64,000 nt of DNA, taken from contig NW_026570267.1 of NCBI RefSeq assembly GCF_019649055.1, forward strand, positions 186,001 through 250,000. Reading direction: 5' to 3'. The notes under the pieces are model-generated. The model was not told where the DNA came from. It made no database searches and saw nothing but the letters and a program-made list of their open reading frames with translations. Below, in pieces: positions 37,671 through 49,681 of the stretch; position 1 is the first letter of the stretch; every line of letters starts with the position of its first letter. Both the position numbers and the translations under genes were made by a program. Source of the stretch: Paramacrobiotus metropolitanus. Lineage: Eukaryota > Tardigrada > Eutardigrada > Parachela > Macrobiotidae.

Positions 37671-39229
37671 TTATGTAAGCAAATCTATTACCTGTGATGT
37701 TGCTATGTCGTACAGATACGTAAACACAAAACATGCGGCGCCGAGAGTAGGAATAAAATTTATTTCTTTTCTGACTTTTCTGTCATCTCGCTCAGTTAGT
37801 GAACAACTGAGTAGCAATCTCATCCGTATCCCGCTGAATAACATGGTACATGTCATACTTATGAGCGATGCTGTTGCATTCACTACATGCAACAAACTAC
37901 GGCAGCCACTATTAGGCCCCATCTTCAATCTGAAGCAGTCTCTGCAAATGAAAAGGGAATACCATGTAACACACTGACCTAACCCGCACTTCTGCTGACT
38001 ACCACGGCCGTTCGCACCGGACGACGACAACCACCAGAAAGTACACACTATACCAGCTAAATATACAGCCACTGCACTACGGAATACAAACTCACTAGGC
38101 ATACTTTCGGCTTCCTTTGCTGACGACAACGACGACGAAGGATTCGATTTCAGGCTGGCTAAGGAGACTTTGGATTTCTCTTCCGGATTGACGGGCCCGA
38201 CTCCGGATTGGAATTTCTGGCGACGGCGTTCCATCATGGCGGTGTCGTTGACGGTCGGGGCGGGCGGTTCTTCTTCCATGGGCTTCGTTACAATGGTCGT
38301 GTTGTTGGTTGACCCAGCGGAGGGTTTGGATGATGAGGAAGATGAATTCTGGCGTTCCGCCCGTGAGACACGGCCATGAATACTGTTATTGCTCGTCTGG
38401 CGCTGCAGCGAGAGAATACTGGTGTCGTTGCCATTTTTCGGAGGACTGAAGTTGGGTTTTGCTCGGCCAGTGGGCAGATCAGACGATTCAGTGCGCCTTG
38501 ACTTCGCGTAATCGTAGTAGTCGTCTTCACTTGAACTCTGGTCCGAATCCGAATCGTTCCTCCGCCCATAACGGGATCCTGTAAACCATCAATGCGTCAG
38601 AAACAGACAAAATTCGATAAAAATGAAGAAATGGTGCTAAAAGCATAGCAGTGGCTCATTTTCATTTTTTTAAAGAAACAAATAGTTAACCGCGATCGTA
38701 AAACATGTCTATACCATACAAGGAAGGCTTACGTTTTTTCGTCCGGATCCTCCGTTTCAGATCTTCTATATCAAGATCTTCCAGTTTTGGAGATTTACTG
38801 TAGCCCTTATCAGGAGATGCCAGGGAATCCGAGTGCTTTCTATCCGAATACGCTCTGTGGTCTGAGGAAGAGTCTCTCGTGTTTTTTAAGGAAGAACTAT
38901 CGGGATGGTCGCGACTACGACTGGAGCCAGCTGGATGCGATGGTTCCTGTCTTTTCGACGCAAAAACAGCCAGGCGTAAGGTTTGTAATTCCGGATCGCT
39001 TTCGGCTTCATCGTCAATAAAATCACGATTATTATCCACCAGTTTCCTTTTCTAGAAACAAAAGAAAATGGCGACATCAGTTACCATTAAGCACGCAAGT
39101 CACATATGAAAATCGCCGATCGCCACATACATAAGAATTTCCAGATTTCAAGGAGGACAAACCCGAAGCCGATGTCAAATCCCTCAGGTTGTGCACTCTT
39201 CGAGATGTAAAGCGCCGTGGAGCATTCAT
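37671..39229 (-). CDS. Uncharacterised acidic/Ser-rich membrane protein
   Basis: Exons 39229-39131, 39051-38691 and 38578-37671 join in phase with good splice sites (GTATGT, TTTCTAG, GTTTACAG). The N-terminal 260 residues are disordered, Ser/Asp/Arg-rich (RDHPDSSSLKNTRDSSSDHR, DSDSDQSSSEDDYYDY), with KRRIRTKKRK as a possible nuclear signal or cytoplasmic basic patch. A single strong membrane helix follows (FVFRSAVAVYLAGIVCTFWW). The end is uncertain: an optional 42-base in-frame intron (GTTAGG to TTTGCAG near 37984-37943) may be removed, and two more hydrophobic stretches occur before the stop. No family was recognised. It resembles cytoplasmic-tail-heavy single-pass or tail-anchored membrane proteins. 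Confidence 0.6.
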
Positions 39230-40362
39230 TCTATTTCCTTTCCCCACCGTCTGAATTCGGAAAGTACGAGTAGTCAATTACTTATTAGAATGATAGTATT
39301 ATGTTAAACAGCATGAAGAATCCACGGAAAAAATTCGGTTTTTTTAGAAATGCCAAAACTAGCAATGTTTGAAGAGGTAATGCGAATGGAAATCAGACGT
39401 TAATTGTTACAAAACACTTACCTACTTGTTTCGATTCTTGTCAGCGATAGCTTGCAGAATATAGCTGCCGTAGGGGATTCGTACGTAATTAAGCGAATAA
39501 CATTAAGACGATGAAGAACAATAGCAGAATGCAAAACGGCGGCTTCGCAGTTGTGGACTGCTTGTTCTCTGGATCCAGATTACAGAAGAATGATCAAATC
39601 AGAATTACTGCGGACTAGAAATTATCAACGTTGCATAAGAAATTCTTGGAAACTTAGAGACGGAACGCGAGTTCCACTGCGTGTAAAACCACTTCAGAAT
39701 CAGTAGCCCATAGTTAGGTACTTATCGTTCCACTGTCTTTCCTGAAAAACTCACTCTATCCAAGTGAAACATGTATCAATAATACCGGAGGTTCCAAAGT
39801 GAGGTAAAGAACCATTGATACAATTAATTTACAATAACAGAGTTTCACAACTTTCCCTTTTTTAATTTTTTGATCGAGGTTTCAAAAGGCAGATCCTAAA
39901 GCAATCCCAATACTTCGAAATTCCGCGCAGCTTGGCAGCAGCCAGCAAAACAAACTAAATGCGCACCTTATGGTTGATACCCAGTCTGGGCTGGGTGCGA
40001 CTGCGCCGTTTAGTCGATATCTGGGACTGGGCTGTGGGTCTGTGGCGTAAGTACCGTAACCATTGTTTTTCAAGAGGTGCACGTTGCGAGGCATAGTGGG
40101 GGTATTTACAGATAGCTTCGTTACTCCACCACTCTTTATGGGATTTTTTTCAGGTTTTTTAAATTTTAGACTGCTTTTAAGTTTTAACTTCTCTTGAGTC
40201 TTGAAAATCTGGAAGTTTTCGTGGATCTCCCCAATTAATACGGTAATAATTTTCCCGAGTTTTGAATTGTCATTTATACTTGCCTTAGAATTGACCATAG
40301 GCTCATAAGATAAAATATTGCTTATTTAGCAGATTTTGGTTTGAGAGATATCGGTCTTGGCA
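39230..40362. other. Intergenic, with one doubtful minus-strand reading frame
   Basis: Holds the promoter of the 37.7-39.2 kb gene. A 138-codon minus-strand frame at 40298-39882 is Lys/Asn-rich at the start and has no motif. It may belong to the same transcript as the short frame at 40570-40451, but no splice links them. Confidence 0.3.
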
Positions 40363-40473
40363 TAGCGAATACTGTGCGGTCGTAACAATAACATGGAATC
40401 TTCAGATGTTGCAAGACCGTCTTGCAACATCTGAAGATTCCATGTTATTGTTACGACCGCACAGTATTCGCTA
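40363..40473. repeat. Perfect palindrome with 55-base arms and 1-base centre
   Basis: 40363-40417 is the exact reverse complement of 40419-40473, around the C at 40418. Arms begin TAGCGAATACTGTGCGG. It lies 220 bases upstream of the GAR1 start codon and ends a minus-strand reading frame. Zero mismatches mean very recent origin, gene conversion or a library/assembly artefact. Confidence 0.97.
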
Positions 40474-40692
40474 GATCTTCCACCAGTGTCCTAGCTTTGT
40501 GACGTTTGACATTGCACATAATGGGAATTTTCGAGGTGGACTGAAAATCCCATCCGGGCTTGATTATCTGCATACCGATTGGGCGCGGGAAATGCGCAGG
40601 ATTGCGTAGTAAAACGCGTGTGATTGTTATCGCCACTTGTTTACGACGGAGCGGTATCTTATTCTTTGCGTACAGTAACTGCTGTACCTGTA

Positions 40693-41735
40693 ATGTCTTT
40701 TCGTGGAGGCGGACGCGGCGGCGGCGGTGGACGCGGCGGAGGTTTTCGTGGCGGCGGTGGATTTCGCGGCGGAGACCGTGGCCGCGGTGGCGGTCGAGGA
40801 GGATTCGGAGGTCGCGGGAATTTTGATCAGGGACCCCCGGAAAGCGTCATTCGTAAGTTTTATTATTGGTTAATCCCGGGAGAACTTTTTATCATTACAT
40901 TAACTTGCTCTGCTGATTTGAAACTGTAGCCCTAGCAAATGTGAACGATAAATCGTTAATATTCGTGGTTTGCAGCCTTTGGATACCTCACGCATACTTG
41001 CGAAAATGACTTAGTGGTGAAATCTTCGATGGAAAAAGTTCCGTACTTTAATGCCAATTTGTATTTGGAAAACAAGGAATCCATCGGCAAAGTCGATGAA
41101 ATATTTGGACCTATTCGCGAATATGTATGCCCTTGAATTGCTTTCAACGAAGTATTTTTTGGAGTTATTATTGCTTTTCTTTTTCAGTCAGTTTCCGTCA
41201 AACTGGGCGAAAATATGAAAGCTGCATCGTTCAAAACGAACGATAAGGTACGACAGCTTGCTGCGATATTTTGTTTTATTGGTGAAAATAAGTTTCCGAT
41301 AGAAAAAAGTTGTGTCGTAGTTTCCAGTGACATCAATCACAAAATCTGCCTAAATACATTACTTTCTTATAGTTTTTTATTGATCCTGCGAAATTGCTGC
41401 CTCTGGAAAGATTTCTCCCAGGTGCCCCCCGAGGTGGTGGTGGTCGCGGCGCACGGGGCGGTCGTGGGGGACCGGGAGGCCGCGGTGGTGGTCGGGGTGG
41501 AGGACGGGGAGGATTCGGTGACCGGGGCCGTGGTGGATTTACGCCGCGCGGTGGACGTGGAGGTTTCGATCGCGGCGGTGGACGCGGCGGTGGAGGTTTT
41601 GATCGCGGTGGTCGCGGTGGCTTTGAGAGAGGTGGCGGACGAGGAGGTGGCGGATTCGGCAATCGTGGAGGTGGAAGTAATTTCGGTGGCGGAGGTGGCG
41701 GGGGATCTGCTCATAAGAAGTTCCGTTTAGAATGA
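40693..41735 (+). CDS. GAR1: GAR1, H/ACA small nucleolar RNP subunit
   Basis: Structural protein of the H/ACA pseudouridylation particle in the nucleolus. Exons 40693-40852, 40976-41124, 41188-41247 and 41373-41735 join in phase. The order is an N-terminal Gly/Arg-rich domain ([20 protein letters not shown]), the conserved core ([71 protein letters not shown]), and a longer C-terminal RGG domain with some Phe and Asp. The two flanking RGG domains match animal GAR1, and total length is about 243 residues. The start was chosen at the ATG of MSFRGGG, which directly follows a GC-poor leader. The perfect palindrome upstream lies in its promoter region. Long frames on the opposite strand are shadows of the repetitive GGN codons. 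Confidence 0.96.
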
Positions 41736-41865
41736 ATGTTCATATAATATTACTTTGTAATTTTCATTGTAATAGTAATTTTCCATTGTTTTTTATTATT
41801 TCGTAGTAATCTGTATCATATTGTCTGTAATGTGTAGACTGTATACTTGTACGCTCGTACGGTAA

Positions 41866-42347
41866 GGCAGCGTTCAAATATTACGTAACGGCCATGGGTG
41901 GGGGGGTGGTCTGGCCGAAGCGTTACGGCTTTGTTACATAGGTAGGGGGTGGGTGACGAGCATGTTACGTTACATTTGGGCACCACTAAAGATAAAGCTG
42001 AAATGTTTTATCTTATTACTCGAGCGTACAAAACACGCAAATTTACCAAGTGTATTCTTCCCACACGTTCCCGATATGTTAAAGCAATATTTTCTTATGA
42101 GTATCTTGCCCACTGAACTGTATTTAAAGTGAAATGACGATGACTACCAAATGACGATGAAGTCATGCAAAAGCTACTGTTCATGATTTTTCTATTAAAA
42201 TTTTAGGAAAATTTTTCTGAATTATGGGGGGTGGGGGTACCGAACCCGTTACGTACGGCTTTAGGGGTACAAAATTTGTTACGCGTTGTTACAAGGGGTA
42301 GGGGGTGAAAACGGAAAAATTGCGTTACGTAATATTTGAACGCTGCC
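41866..42347. mobile_element. 482-base MITE, PIF/Harbinger-like
   Basis: Perfect 25-base terminal inverted repeats, beginning GGCAGCGTTCAAATATTACG, are flanked by a TAA duplication (41863-41865 and 42348-42350). A 3-base T-W-A duplication is typical of PIF/Harbinger. The subterminal parts are G-rich with repeated CGTTACG words. No open frame. Confidence 0.85.
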
Positions 42348-42755
42348 TAAAGAAGTATGAATGTATTGAAGAGGATTTACCGGGGATTTACGGTAATTTG
42401 CGTCACGCTCGTAAAAGAATTTCGAGCTTATGAATTAGTGCGATACTTTGATCTTCATGGCGATTATTATGGTTAACAGTTTTAACAAATAACAATACGC
42501 CTGCGCGAATTTAATTAAAAATGATCAAATTTAAACACTTATTGAAAAAACAACCAAAATTATTACGTACTGTTTTTCGTAATTTTAGGACGCAGGTTAA
42601 GTGTACCCAAAACAACCGCTGCATTTCCTCTTACTACCGCTAAACTTAAACGTTGTCTTACCACTGTGAAAATCTATGAAAATATTGTGAAACGACGCTT
42701 TCACATTCGTGAAAGTATTTATTCGTACTTGCTGTTATAATTTTACCATATTAAA
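42348..42755. other. Spacer between MITE and satellite
   Basis: A+T-rich; no gene or repeat recognised. Confidence 0.4.
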
Positions 42756-44560
42756 TCTTCTTAACTATTAAGACAGAGCTGTCTGTCCGTGACGTTCCCG
42801 CCTCCAAATCGTTCTCATTGGTCAGAACCGAAACACTTACTAAACGAACTGAACCTACTGAACAAACTCGCAAACTACAGTGAACCTGTTGAACAAACGC
42901 ACTAAACAGAATGAACCAACTGAACCCAACCAAAACCTTACTGAACCAACTGAACCCAACCAAAACCACTGAACCAACTGAACCCAACCAAAACCATACC
43001 GAACCAACTGAACCCAACCGAAAAGTTAGTGAACCGACCGAACTCAACCAAACCTTACTGAACCAGCCGAACCGAAATCCTAATTTTCAGTGAACTGATT
43101 GAATCCTCTAAAGTTTTACTGAACCAAAGGAATCCCAAATCAATCTCAGTGAACCAGCTGAACCCAACCTAATCCTTAGTGAACCGACCGCACCCAACCA
43201 AAACCTGATTGAACCAACTGAATTCACCTGAAAAGTTTGGTGAACCGACTGCACCCAACCAAAACCTTAGTAAACCAAAGCTGAACCTAAATCCTAACTC
43301 TTAGTGCACCAAAGGAACCCAACCTAATCCTTAGTGAACCGACTGCACCCAACCAAAACCTGATTGAACCAACTGAATTCACCCGAAAAGTTTGCGAACC
43401 GACTGAATCCAACCAAAACCTTGGTAAAGCAGCTGAACCCAACCAAAACCTGATTGAACCAGCTGAAACAAACCGAAAAGTTAGGGAACCGACTGAACCC
43501 AACCAAAACCTTGCTGAACCAGCCGAACCCAACTTAATCTCAGTGAACCGACTGAACCCAATTGAGAAGTTAGCGAACCAACTGAACCCAACCAAAACCT
43601 TACTGAACCAACTGAACCCAACCAAAACCACTGAACCAACTGAACCCAACCAAAACCATACCGAACCAACTGAACCCAACCGAAAAGTTAGTGAACCGAC
43701 CGAACCCAACCAAACCTTACTGAACCAGCCGAACCGAACCTAATTTTCAGTGAACCGATTGAACCTAACCAAAGCCTTACTGAACCAGCTGAACCCAACC
43801 TAATCCTTAGTGAACCAGCTGAACCCAACCTAATCCTTAGTGAACCGACTGCACCCAACCAAAACCTGATTGAACCAACTGAATTCACCCGAAAAGTTTG
43901 CGAACCGACTGAACCCAACCAAAACCTTAGTAAACCAGCCGAACCCAACCTAATCCTTAGTGAACCAGCTGAACCCAACCTAATCCTTAGTGAACCGACT
44001 GCACCCAACCAAAACCTGATTGAACCAACTGAATTCACCCGAAAAGTTTGCGAACCGACTGAATCCAACCAAAACCTTGGTAAAGCAGCTGAACCCAACC
44101 AAAACCTGATTGAACCAACTGAATTCACCCGAAAAGTTTGCGAACCGACTGAATCCAACCAAAACCTTGGTAAAGCAGCTGAACCCAACCAAAACCTGAT
44201 TGAACCAGCTGAAACAAACCAAAAAGTTAGGGAACCGACTGAACCCAACCAAAAAACCTTGCTGAACCAGCCGAACCCAACTTAATCTTCAGTGAACCGA
44301 CTGAACCCAACCGAGAAGTTAGCGAACCGACTGAACTAAACCAAATCTCTTATTGAACCACTGAACACTACCGAATCTTTAGTGAACCAGCTGAACCCAA
44401 ACCTAAACGTCAATAAACCCATTCAAAACATTAGTGAACCCCTAAACCCAACCGAAAAACCTTTGAACCAAAAAAACCGAACCTAATCCTAGCAAAGCGA
44501 CTGAACCCAACCTAAACATTATTAAATAAAATAAACCTAACCTAATCCTTACTGATCCGC
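42756..44560. repeat. Satellite A: tandem GAACCNACTGAACCCAACC repeats, about 1.8 kb
   Basis: A 24-29-base unit built on GAACC-GACTGAACCCAACC-AAAACC repeats about 65 times with local higher-order duplication; for example, a block of about 180 bases near 43830-43960 recurs at 43950-44080 and again after that. The first 140 bases (42756-42900) are a distinct leader module (CTTAACTATTAAGACAGAGC and CTCATTGGTCAGAACC). Minus-strand frames reading repeated GSVGSVRFWLGSVGS are a by-product of the unit length and are not called as genes. Confidence 0.9.
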
Positions 44561-44564
44561 TTAG

Positions 44565-45560
44565 CGACGTAACGTTACCACGCTAGAGTAAGCGCAATAA
44601 CATTGCCACGCGAGAGTAAGCAACGAACCGTTACCCCACGAAAGTTCGCGCAGTGACGCTACCACTCGAGGGCAACCAACGGAACGTAAGCACGCGAGAG
44701 AAAGCTACGTAACCCTATTGCAGAGAGCAATCAGCGTAATCTTACCACGCGAGAGTAAGCAACAACGTTACCACGCGAGTTACCACGTTACGCTACCACG
44801 CGAGTTAGTAACGTGACGATACCACGCGAGTTAGCAACGTAACGTTCCCACGTTACCACGGGAGAGTAAGCAGCGTAAAGTAACCACTCGAGAGTAAGCA
44901 GCGTAAGGTTTGCCAGTGAAGTAGCGTTAAGTAGATAAAGTTACGTAAATCTGTTACTGAGAGTAATCAGTGTAGTCTTACTGCGCGAAAGTAAGCGGCT
45001 TAACGCTACCACTCCAGAGTAAGGTAATAACGTTACCACGCGAGAGTAAGCAGCGTAAGCTTAAAACGTGAAAGTAAGCGGCGTAACGTTACCACCGGAA
45101 GTAAAGGACGTATCTTAACCGCTTAAAGCAGCGTAGCGTTATCTTGCGAAAGTAAGTGGAGTAACGTAAAAACGCGATAGCAGGTGACATGAAGAAAGCA
45201 CACGAGACGAAGCAGCGTAACGTAAGCACGCGAGATGTAGCAGATTAACGTTACCGCGCGAAAGCAAGATGCATGATTTTACCACGCAAGATTTAACAGC
45301 GTAACGTTACCCACGCGAAAGCAGGCAGCGTTACGTTACCACGCGAAAGCAGGCAGCGTAACGTTGCCACACGAGATCTACGTAACTACTACGGTATGCT
45401 ACGAAACTTTATTGCAGAGGGTAACCAGCGTAACGTTACCGCGTGATAGTTTAGCGGCGTAACATTACTAGCGAGAGATAGCGGCATAACGTGATCGCGC
45501 TAGGGTAAACGGCGTATCCTCACAACGCGAGAGTTCACGGCTATGCTAGCGGTTAGGTAC
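44565..45560. repeat. Satellite B: CGCGAGAGTAAGCAGCGTAACGTTACCA family, about 1 kb
   Basis: Degenerate tandem units of about 26-30 bases with the core GTAACGTTACCACGCGAGAG. Its core GTAACGTTAC is itself a short palindrome. It directly follows satellite A with no unique sequence between. Confidence 0.8.
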
Positions 45561-45740
45561 ATGAATGTGTATGTGTTAAATATTTTGCGTAAAAACTAAA
45601 CACACTATACAGTTGAGTTAGTTTTTTAGTTTAAAAGATTAACGTGATCCATTTAAGGACGTCCGCTAAGCTTTGAAATGCTACCGTTTTGATAGATACA
45701 AACTACAAATTAATCCACCTTCGTTTCGCGGTCGTTGCTA

Positions 45741-46080
45741 GTCTTCTTAACTATTAAGACAGAACTCTCTGTGCGTAACGCTCCCGCCTCAAAATCGCTC
45801 TCATTGGTCAGAACCGAAAAACTTACTAAATGAAGTGAACCTACTTAACAAACTTACAAACTATAGTGAACCTGCTGAAAACACTTACTAAACAAAATGA
45901 ACCAGCTGAACCCAACCTCATCCTTGGTGAACCGACTGAACCTAACCAAAACCTAATTGAACCAGCTGAACCGAACCGAAAAGTTACCGAACCGACTGAA
46001 CCCAACCAAATCCTTAGTGAACCGACTGAACCAAACAAAAACCTAATTGAACCGACTGAACTAAGGTTCCAAAACCTTAG
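45741..46080. repeat. Second copy of the satellite A leader module and a few units
   Basis: 45741-45890 repeats, with about 10-15 percent differences, the leader module found at 42756-42900 (CTTAACTATTAAGACAGAAC, CTCATTGGTCAGAACC), and then runs into about seven GAACCGACTGAACC units. This shows a larger repeating structure of leader plus array. Confidence 0.85.
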
Positions 46081-47312
46081 TGCCTGTACGAACTTTGACT
46101 TGAATACCCAGCGCAACCAGATCAGCCAGAACTACCAGATCTCTCAGATCGGTCATAACGACTACATCAGCCAGTAGTCCCGAAGTTGTCAGACCAGCCT
46201 GAACTAACAGATCATCCACAAGCTTCTCGATATGCCATGTCCAGACCCACTGAGCTCTTAAAAAAAGTACTAAGCCAGGAATACTTTTGAGCGTGTAAAG
46301 CCTGTTAAACCTTGAGCTACTATAAGCTAAGATTCCGAAGCTTAGTAAAACTTTGCTTTGTTTTGTTTGCCCTTTAGGCTTTGTAACAGAAAGGTGTGTG
46401 TGCCGGATGAAACCTTTTTGGCTTTTGCAACTTAATAGTGCATTTGCGGAATCTATTTTTTATTCTCACACAGCTGAAGCCTTTCTGTGTACACCTGGCC
46501 CCGGCTAACATCCTTCCGGTTCCTCTAAAATTTAGAAAACCTGTTTACTACGAATTGTTCAGCTAAAAGACGCAGCTGACAGGAACAGCCTTTGAACTGC
46601 AGCGCGGCGCGTAAGCGCCGCGCGCTGTGCTTGTTTAGTATACTAAAGCAGAACCGTGATTCCGGAACGCTCCTGCCTCCAGAACGTTCTGATTGGCCAG
46701 AAACAGCCTTATGTTTCTGATTGCCAGAACCCGCCTAGCGGCTTTTAAGCTTTTGCAGCCCCTTAAACCTGTGCTTGCACGCCATTGCCCTTACTAAGTT
46801 TCCGAAACTTAGTACCTCTACCTGTGAAAACCATCACCTGATAAACCAAATCCCACCTTCAGCTTTACTCCTTACTAAGCTTAGTTCTTTAATAAACCTG
46901 ATAATCTTAATTACCTTAACGAACCTTGCGGCAAAACCTTTCAAGCCTTTAGTAACCGAGCCTCGCGTGCGGTACCTGCTTTTTTTAGCCTTTAGTAACC
47001 GAAAGCCCTGCGTGCTGTACTGCCCTTTTAAGCATTTGGTCACCGAAGGCCACGCGTGCGGTACACGCCTTTTTGAACCTGTGGTCACCGAAGCCCACGC
47101 TATATAAATATTTAGATTTGTATTTAGATTTATTTATATTAGTATTTCAATATTTAGATATGAAGATTTAGATTTGTATTCCCCTTTGAATAAGACCTAC
47201 TTCACATATAAAATCGTTTCACTTCAAAGAAATTCGTTTAGCAAAAAAACAGGAACCGCCTTTGCACTGCAGCGCGACGCGTAAGCGCCGCGCGCTGTGC
47301 TTGTTATAATCA
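46081..47312. repeat. Degenerate satellite-related sequence with a duplicated G+C-rich hairpin
   Basis: A third, more diverged leader copy lies at about 46640-46710 (GCTCCTGCCTCCAGAACGTT, CTGATTGGCCAGAA). About four 45-base units occur at 46935-47100, with GTAACCGAAGCC and GCGTGCGGTAC. A roughly 50-base block (CTGCAGCGCGGCGCGTAAGC plus its inverted half) occurs at 46598-46641 and again at 47267-47310, each able to form a GCGCGGCG/CGCCGCGC hairpin. No gene is supported. Confidence 0.7.
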
Positions 47313-48651
47313 GTATCATTCTACAGTATACTACCATTAACGGATGGGAAATTTTTGTGGTCCATTTAGAAAATTTTATACTTTCTTTGGTTTGAGTTCA
47401 TAAAAGAATATGAATATTAATGACGCCTTTTCGAAGGATGTCTAGATAGGGAATTATGAATTCATAAAAATTCTTGTATTCGCCTAGAAAATATTAATTT
47501 TGATTGCGTTAAAATTTTAGGAGACAAATATTTCGACGTTTCAACTTTCAAGTATTGAGGTTTGTTTTGAAAAGCAGTAGGGAGAGATTTTTAGGAATAA
47601 CGTTAACAGTATTCGTGCAAGTACAGTACTTACAAGTACAGTTACACTTGTGGTTTAGTCACTTTTATGGTTTTCATTTTCGTTTAAATGGTTGACAGAT
47701 TTGAAAGCTGTCTTGCGTAAAATGGTTATATGTAAGTTGAGTTGCTAGAGTTTGTGCTGGCCAAACAGCTTTTGAAAACAAAGACTTTTTACGAGAGCAA
47801 GGTTCCCCAGTAACTTCACGAATCTTCCGGCTGACGAATCAGATTACCTCAGCAAAAGCGGTACCAATTACCAAATGTCCCGACTCCCGAGCGTTTTGAC
47901 TGCCGGAGGACAGAACATAATAATCATCACATCTGTGACCCTAACCCTCGACGAAAGCATGCTACCGGCGGTATGTGCATATTAATTTTGGGAAGGCTCC
48001 GCACACCACGTTTAACCAATTTCGCCACTCATAATTTGCACCGAGCGCGAAGCGCGAGGTGCTGCAATTAACTGATCGTCAAGAGCATAAATTTGTCTGA
48101 CGCCACGAAGAGCGTACGTAACACTTTTCCAATTCCACAATCCCAATACCATTTCCCAGTGGTATTAGCGCTCGCGCTCGTGCAATAATGTGGTTAACAA
48201 CCACCGCTAGTATAGTCAAATTGGTCTATGTGGTTGGTTTACAAATAACTATTCTAGGTTATCCGCTTGCTACTCACGGTCAGTTGTACCGTACATATCA
48301 CAGAAAAGACGAGTGCCATACAAATACACTGTGTTGTACTTTCAGTTCTCATATTATAAGATCTATTTTTATCGATCACGATTTGCATCCAAAGCAGATC
48401 CGCACGGCGCACACGCAGCGCGACCACTGCCAGTCATTGGTTCGTTTCAGCGGTGTAATTTTGTATATACTTCTATGCAAACCCAGCAGGCGTTCTTATC
48501 AGATGCAGCAAATTTAAGTTATTTTGAAGTCTAACAAAGCGCTTTTATACTACAAAGACCATTCGAATTTTAAGTTACGGTAACAATTTTTGAATTGTAC
48601 ATATAAACTGTACATGTTTAGTGAAACCACACGACCTTTTGACTTTTTGCG
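47313..48651. other. Intergenic before the membrane-protein gene
   Basis: A+T-rich, turning more mixed after 47.7 kb. Open frames at 48188-48534 have no supporting features. It probably includes the promoter of the gene at 48652. Confidence 0.4.
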
Positions 48652-49681
48652 ATGTGTTGCTCGGGTAGGCGTAAAGTGCCAGTAGCAAAGCTTTGTACTA
48701 TCGTTCCATGGCTGAACAGGAAACACAGAAAAAGGATCTCACTCTGTGTCAAATGTAAGTAAATTTCTCACATTAGCCATATCCTCGTTTTAATTAGCGC
48801 CTGCCTGTTTGCATTGTGCCTTTGTAGCTGACATTTACGACGACTGTCCGCATCCGCATCACGAGAAAATTGTTTATCGTACAATTCAGCCTATATATCA
48901 GCAATTGTGGATGAATTTCATTCTTTCCACTTTGCGATTCGTCTTGGAAGGCATTGTTTTGTTATGGGCGGCTCACAAAGTTTTGGTAACCGATTATGGC
49001 ACTCCGATTGCTTACGCCAATAAAACAGTAAGCATTTTAAATTGTACCATGTTATTTTTAAATGCAAAGACTTCACTACCTAACAAAGTTGAACATATAT
49101 TTATCGTGCTGCAGAACGAAGATTGCAACAGTACGAACATAGTGGACTCCAACTGGAAATTCTGGCTTTTGTGGGCCAACACCGGTGCGCTGATCACCCT
49201 GATTTGGCTGCTCTCTGTGGTGGTTTTAAATAGAATATATATGTTAGTAAAGACTGGACAGTGGCGTCCGGGGGCGGGAAAACCTCAGTTTCGCGAGATT
49301 ATCTTCTCCTTGGTGGCAGTCAAGCAAATGCTTGAGGGCATAACGGTAACGACTAGCTGCCTCGGATTGCTAATGTCCTTGTGTTGGATCATTTCAACCT
49401 GGTATTCACATGAGTGTCCGACCACGACAAATCTGAACATCGATCCGATCATTGGTCTGTTTATCACGCCATGGATCGTTTTAGCCGCTGCGATCGTGTT
49501 CAATGCACGTTTATGCTGCTCAAAAATATATCTTTTGACAAGCCATCGGCAGCGGCTTCGGTTCCGCAGTTGCACGGAGATCCAGATGACACGTCGGTTG
49601 CTCCGAATGTCCGTCGTATGGCCCATTGTGCGCGAGGAGGACCGCCCCCTAGCCGGCACCAAAACGTTGCCTGGGTGGTGA
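48652..49681 (+). CDS. Uncharacterised four-helix membrane protein (intact paralogue)
   Basis: Exons 48652-48754, 48828-49027 and 49115-49681 join in phase. The cytosolic-type N-terminus is short, Cys/basic-rich (MCCSGRRKVPVAKLC). Four hydrophobic segments follow: NFILSTLRFVLEGIVLLWAA; FWLLWANTGALITLIWLLSV; GITVTTSCLGLLMSLCWI; and PIIGLFITPWIVLAAAIVF. A loop after the first carries possible N-glycosylation sites (YANKT, CNST), and QWRPGAGKPQF lies between helices two and three. The tail is Arg-rich. Intron 49028-49114 is 87 bases and in frame, so retention is possible. The same exon layout occurs in the frameshifted copy at 12.0-13.0 kb, which argues that the family is real. Within the tail, nucleotide similarity between copies also covers a second frame, so the C-terminus is uncertain. 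No known family was recognised. Confidence 0.75.

Noticed and set aside
41333-41730. Pro- or Ser/Thr-rich frames across the GAR1 C-terminal exon, on both strands
   Set aside because: Shadows of GGN/CGN glycine-arginine codons of GAR1.
43287-44252. Minus-strand frames encoding repeated GSVGSVRFWLGSVGS or FSWFNQVLVGFSRF peptides
   Set aside because: They arise from satellite A, whose unit length leaves frames open. Neighbouring units break the frame, and no start, splice or signal peptide supports a gene.
47935-47955. CCCTAACCC-like sequence suggesting telomere repeat
   Set aside because: Only one imperfect copy; no array.
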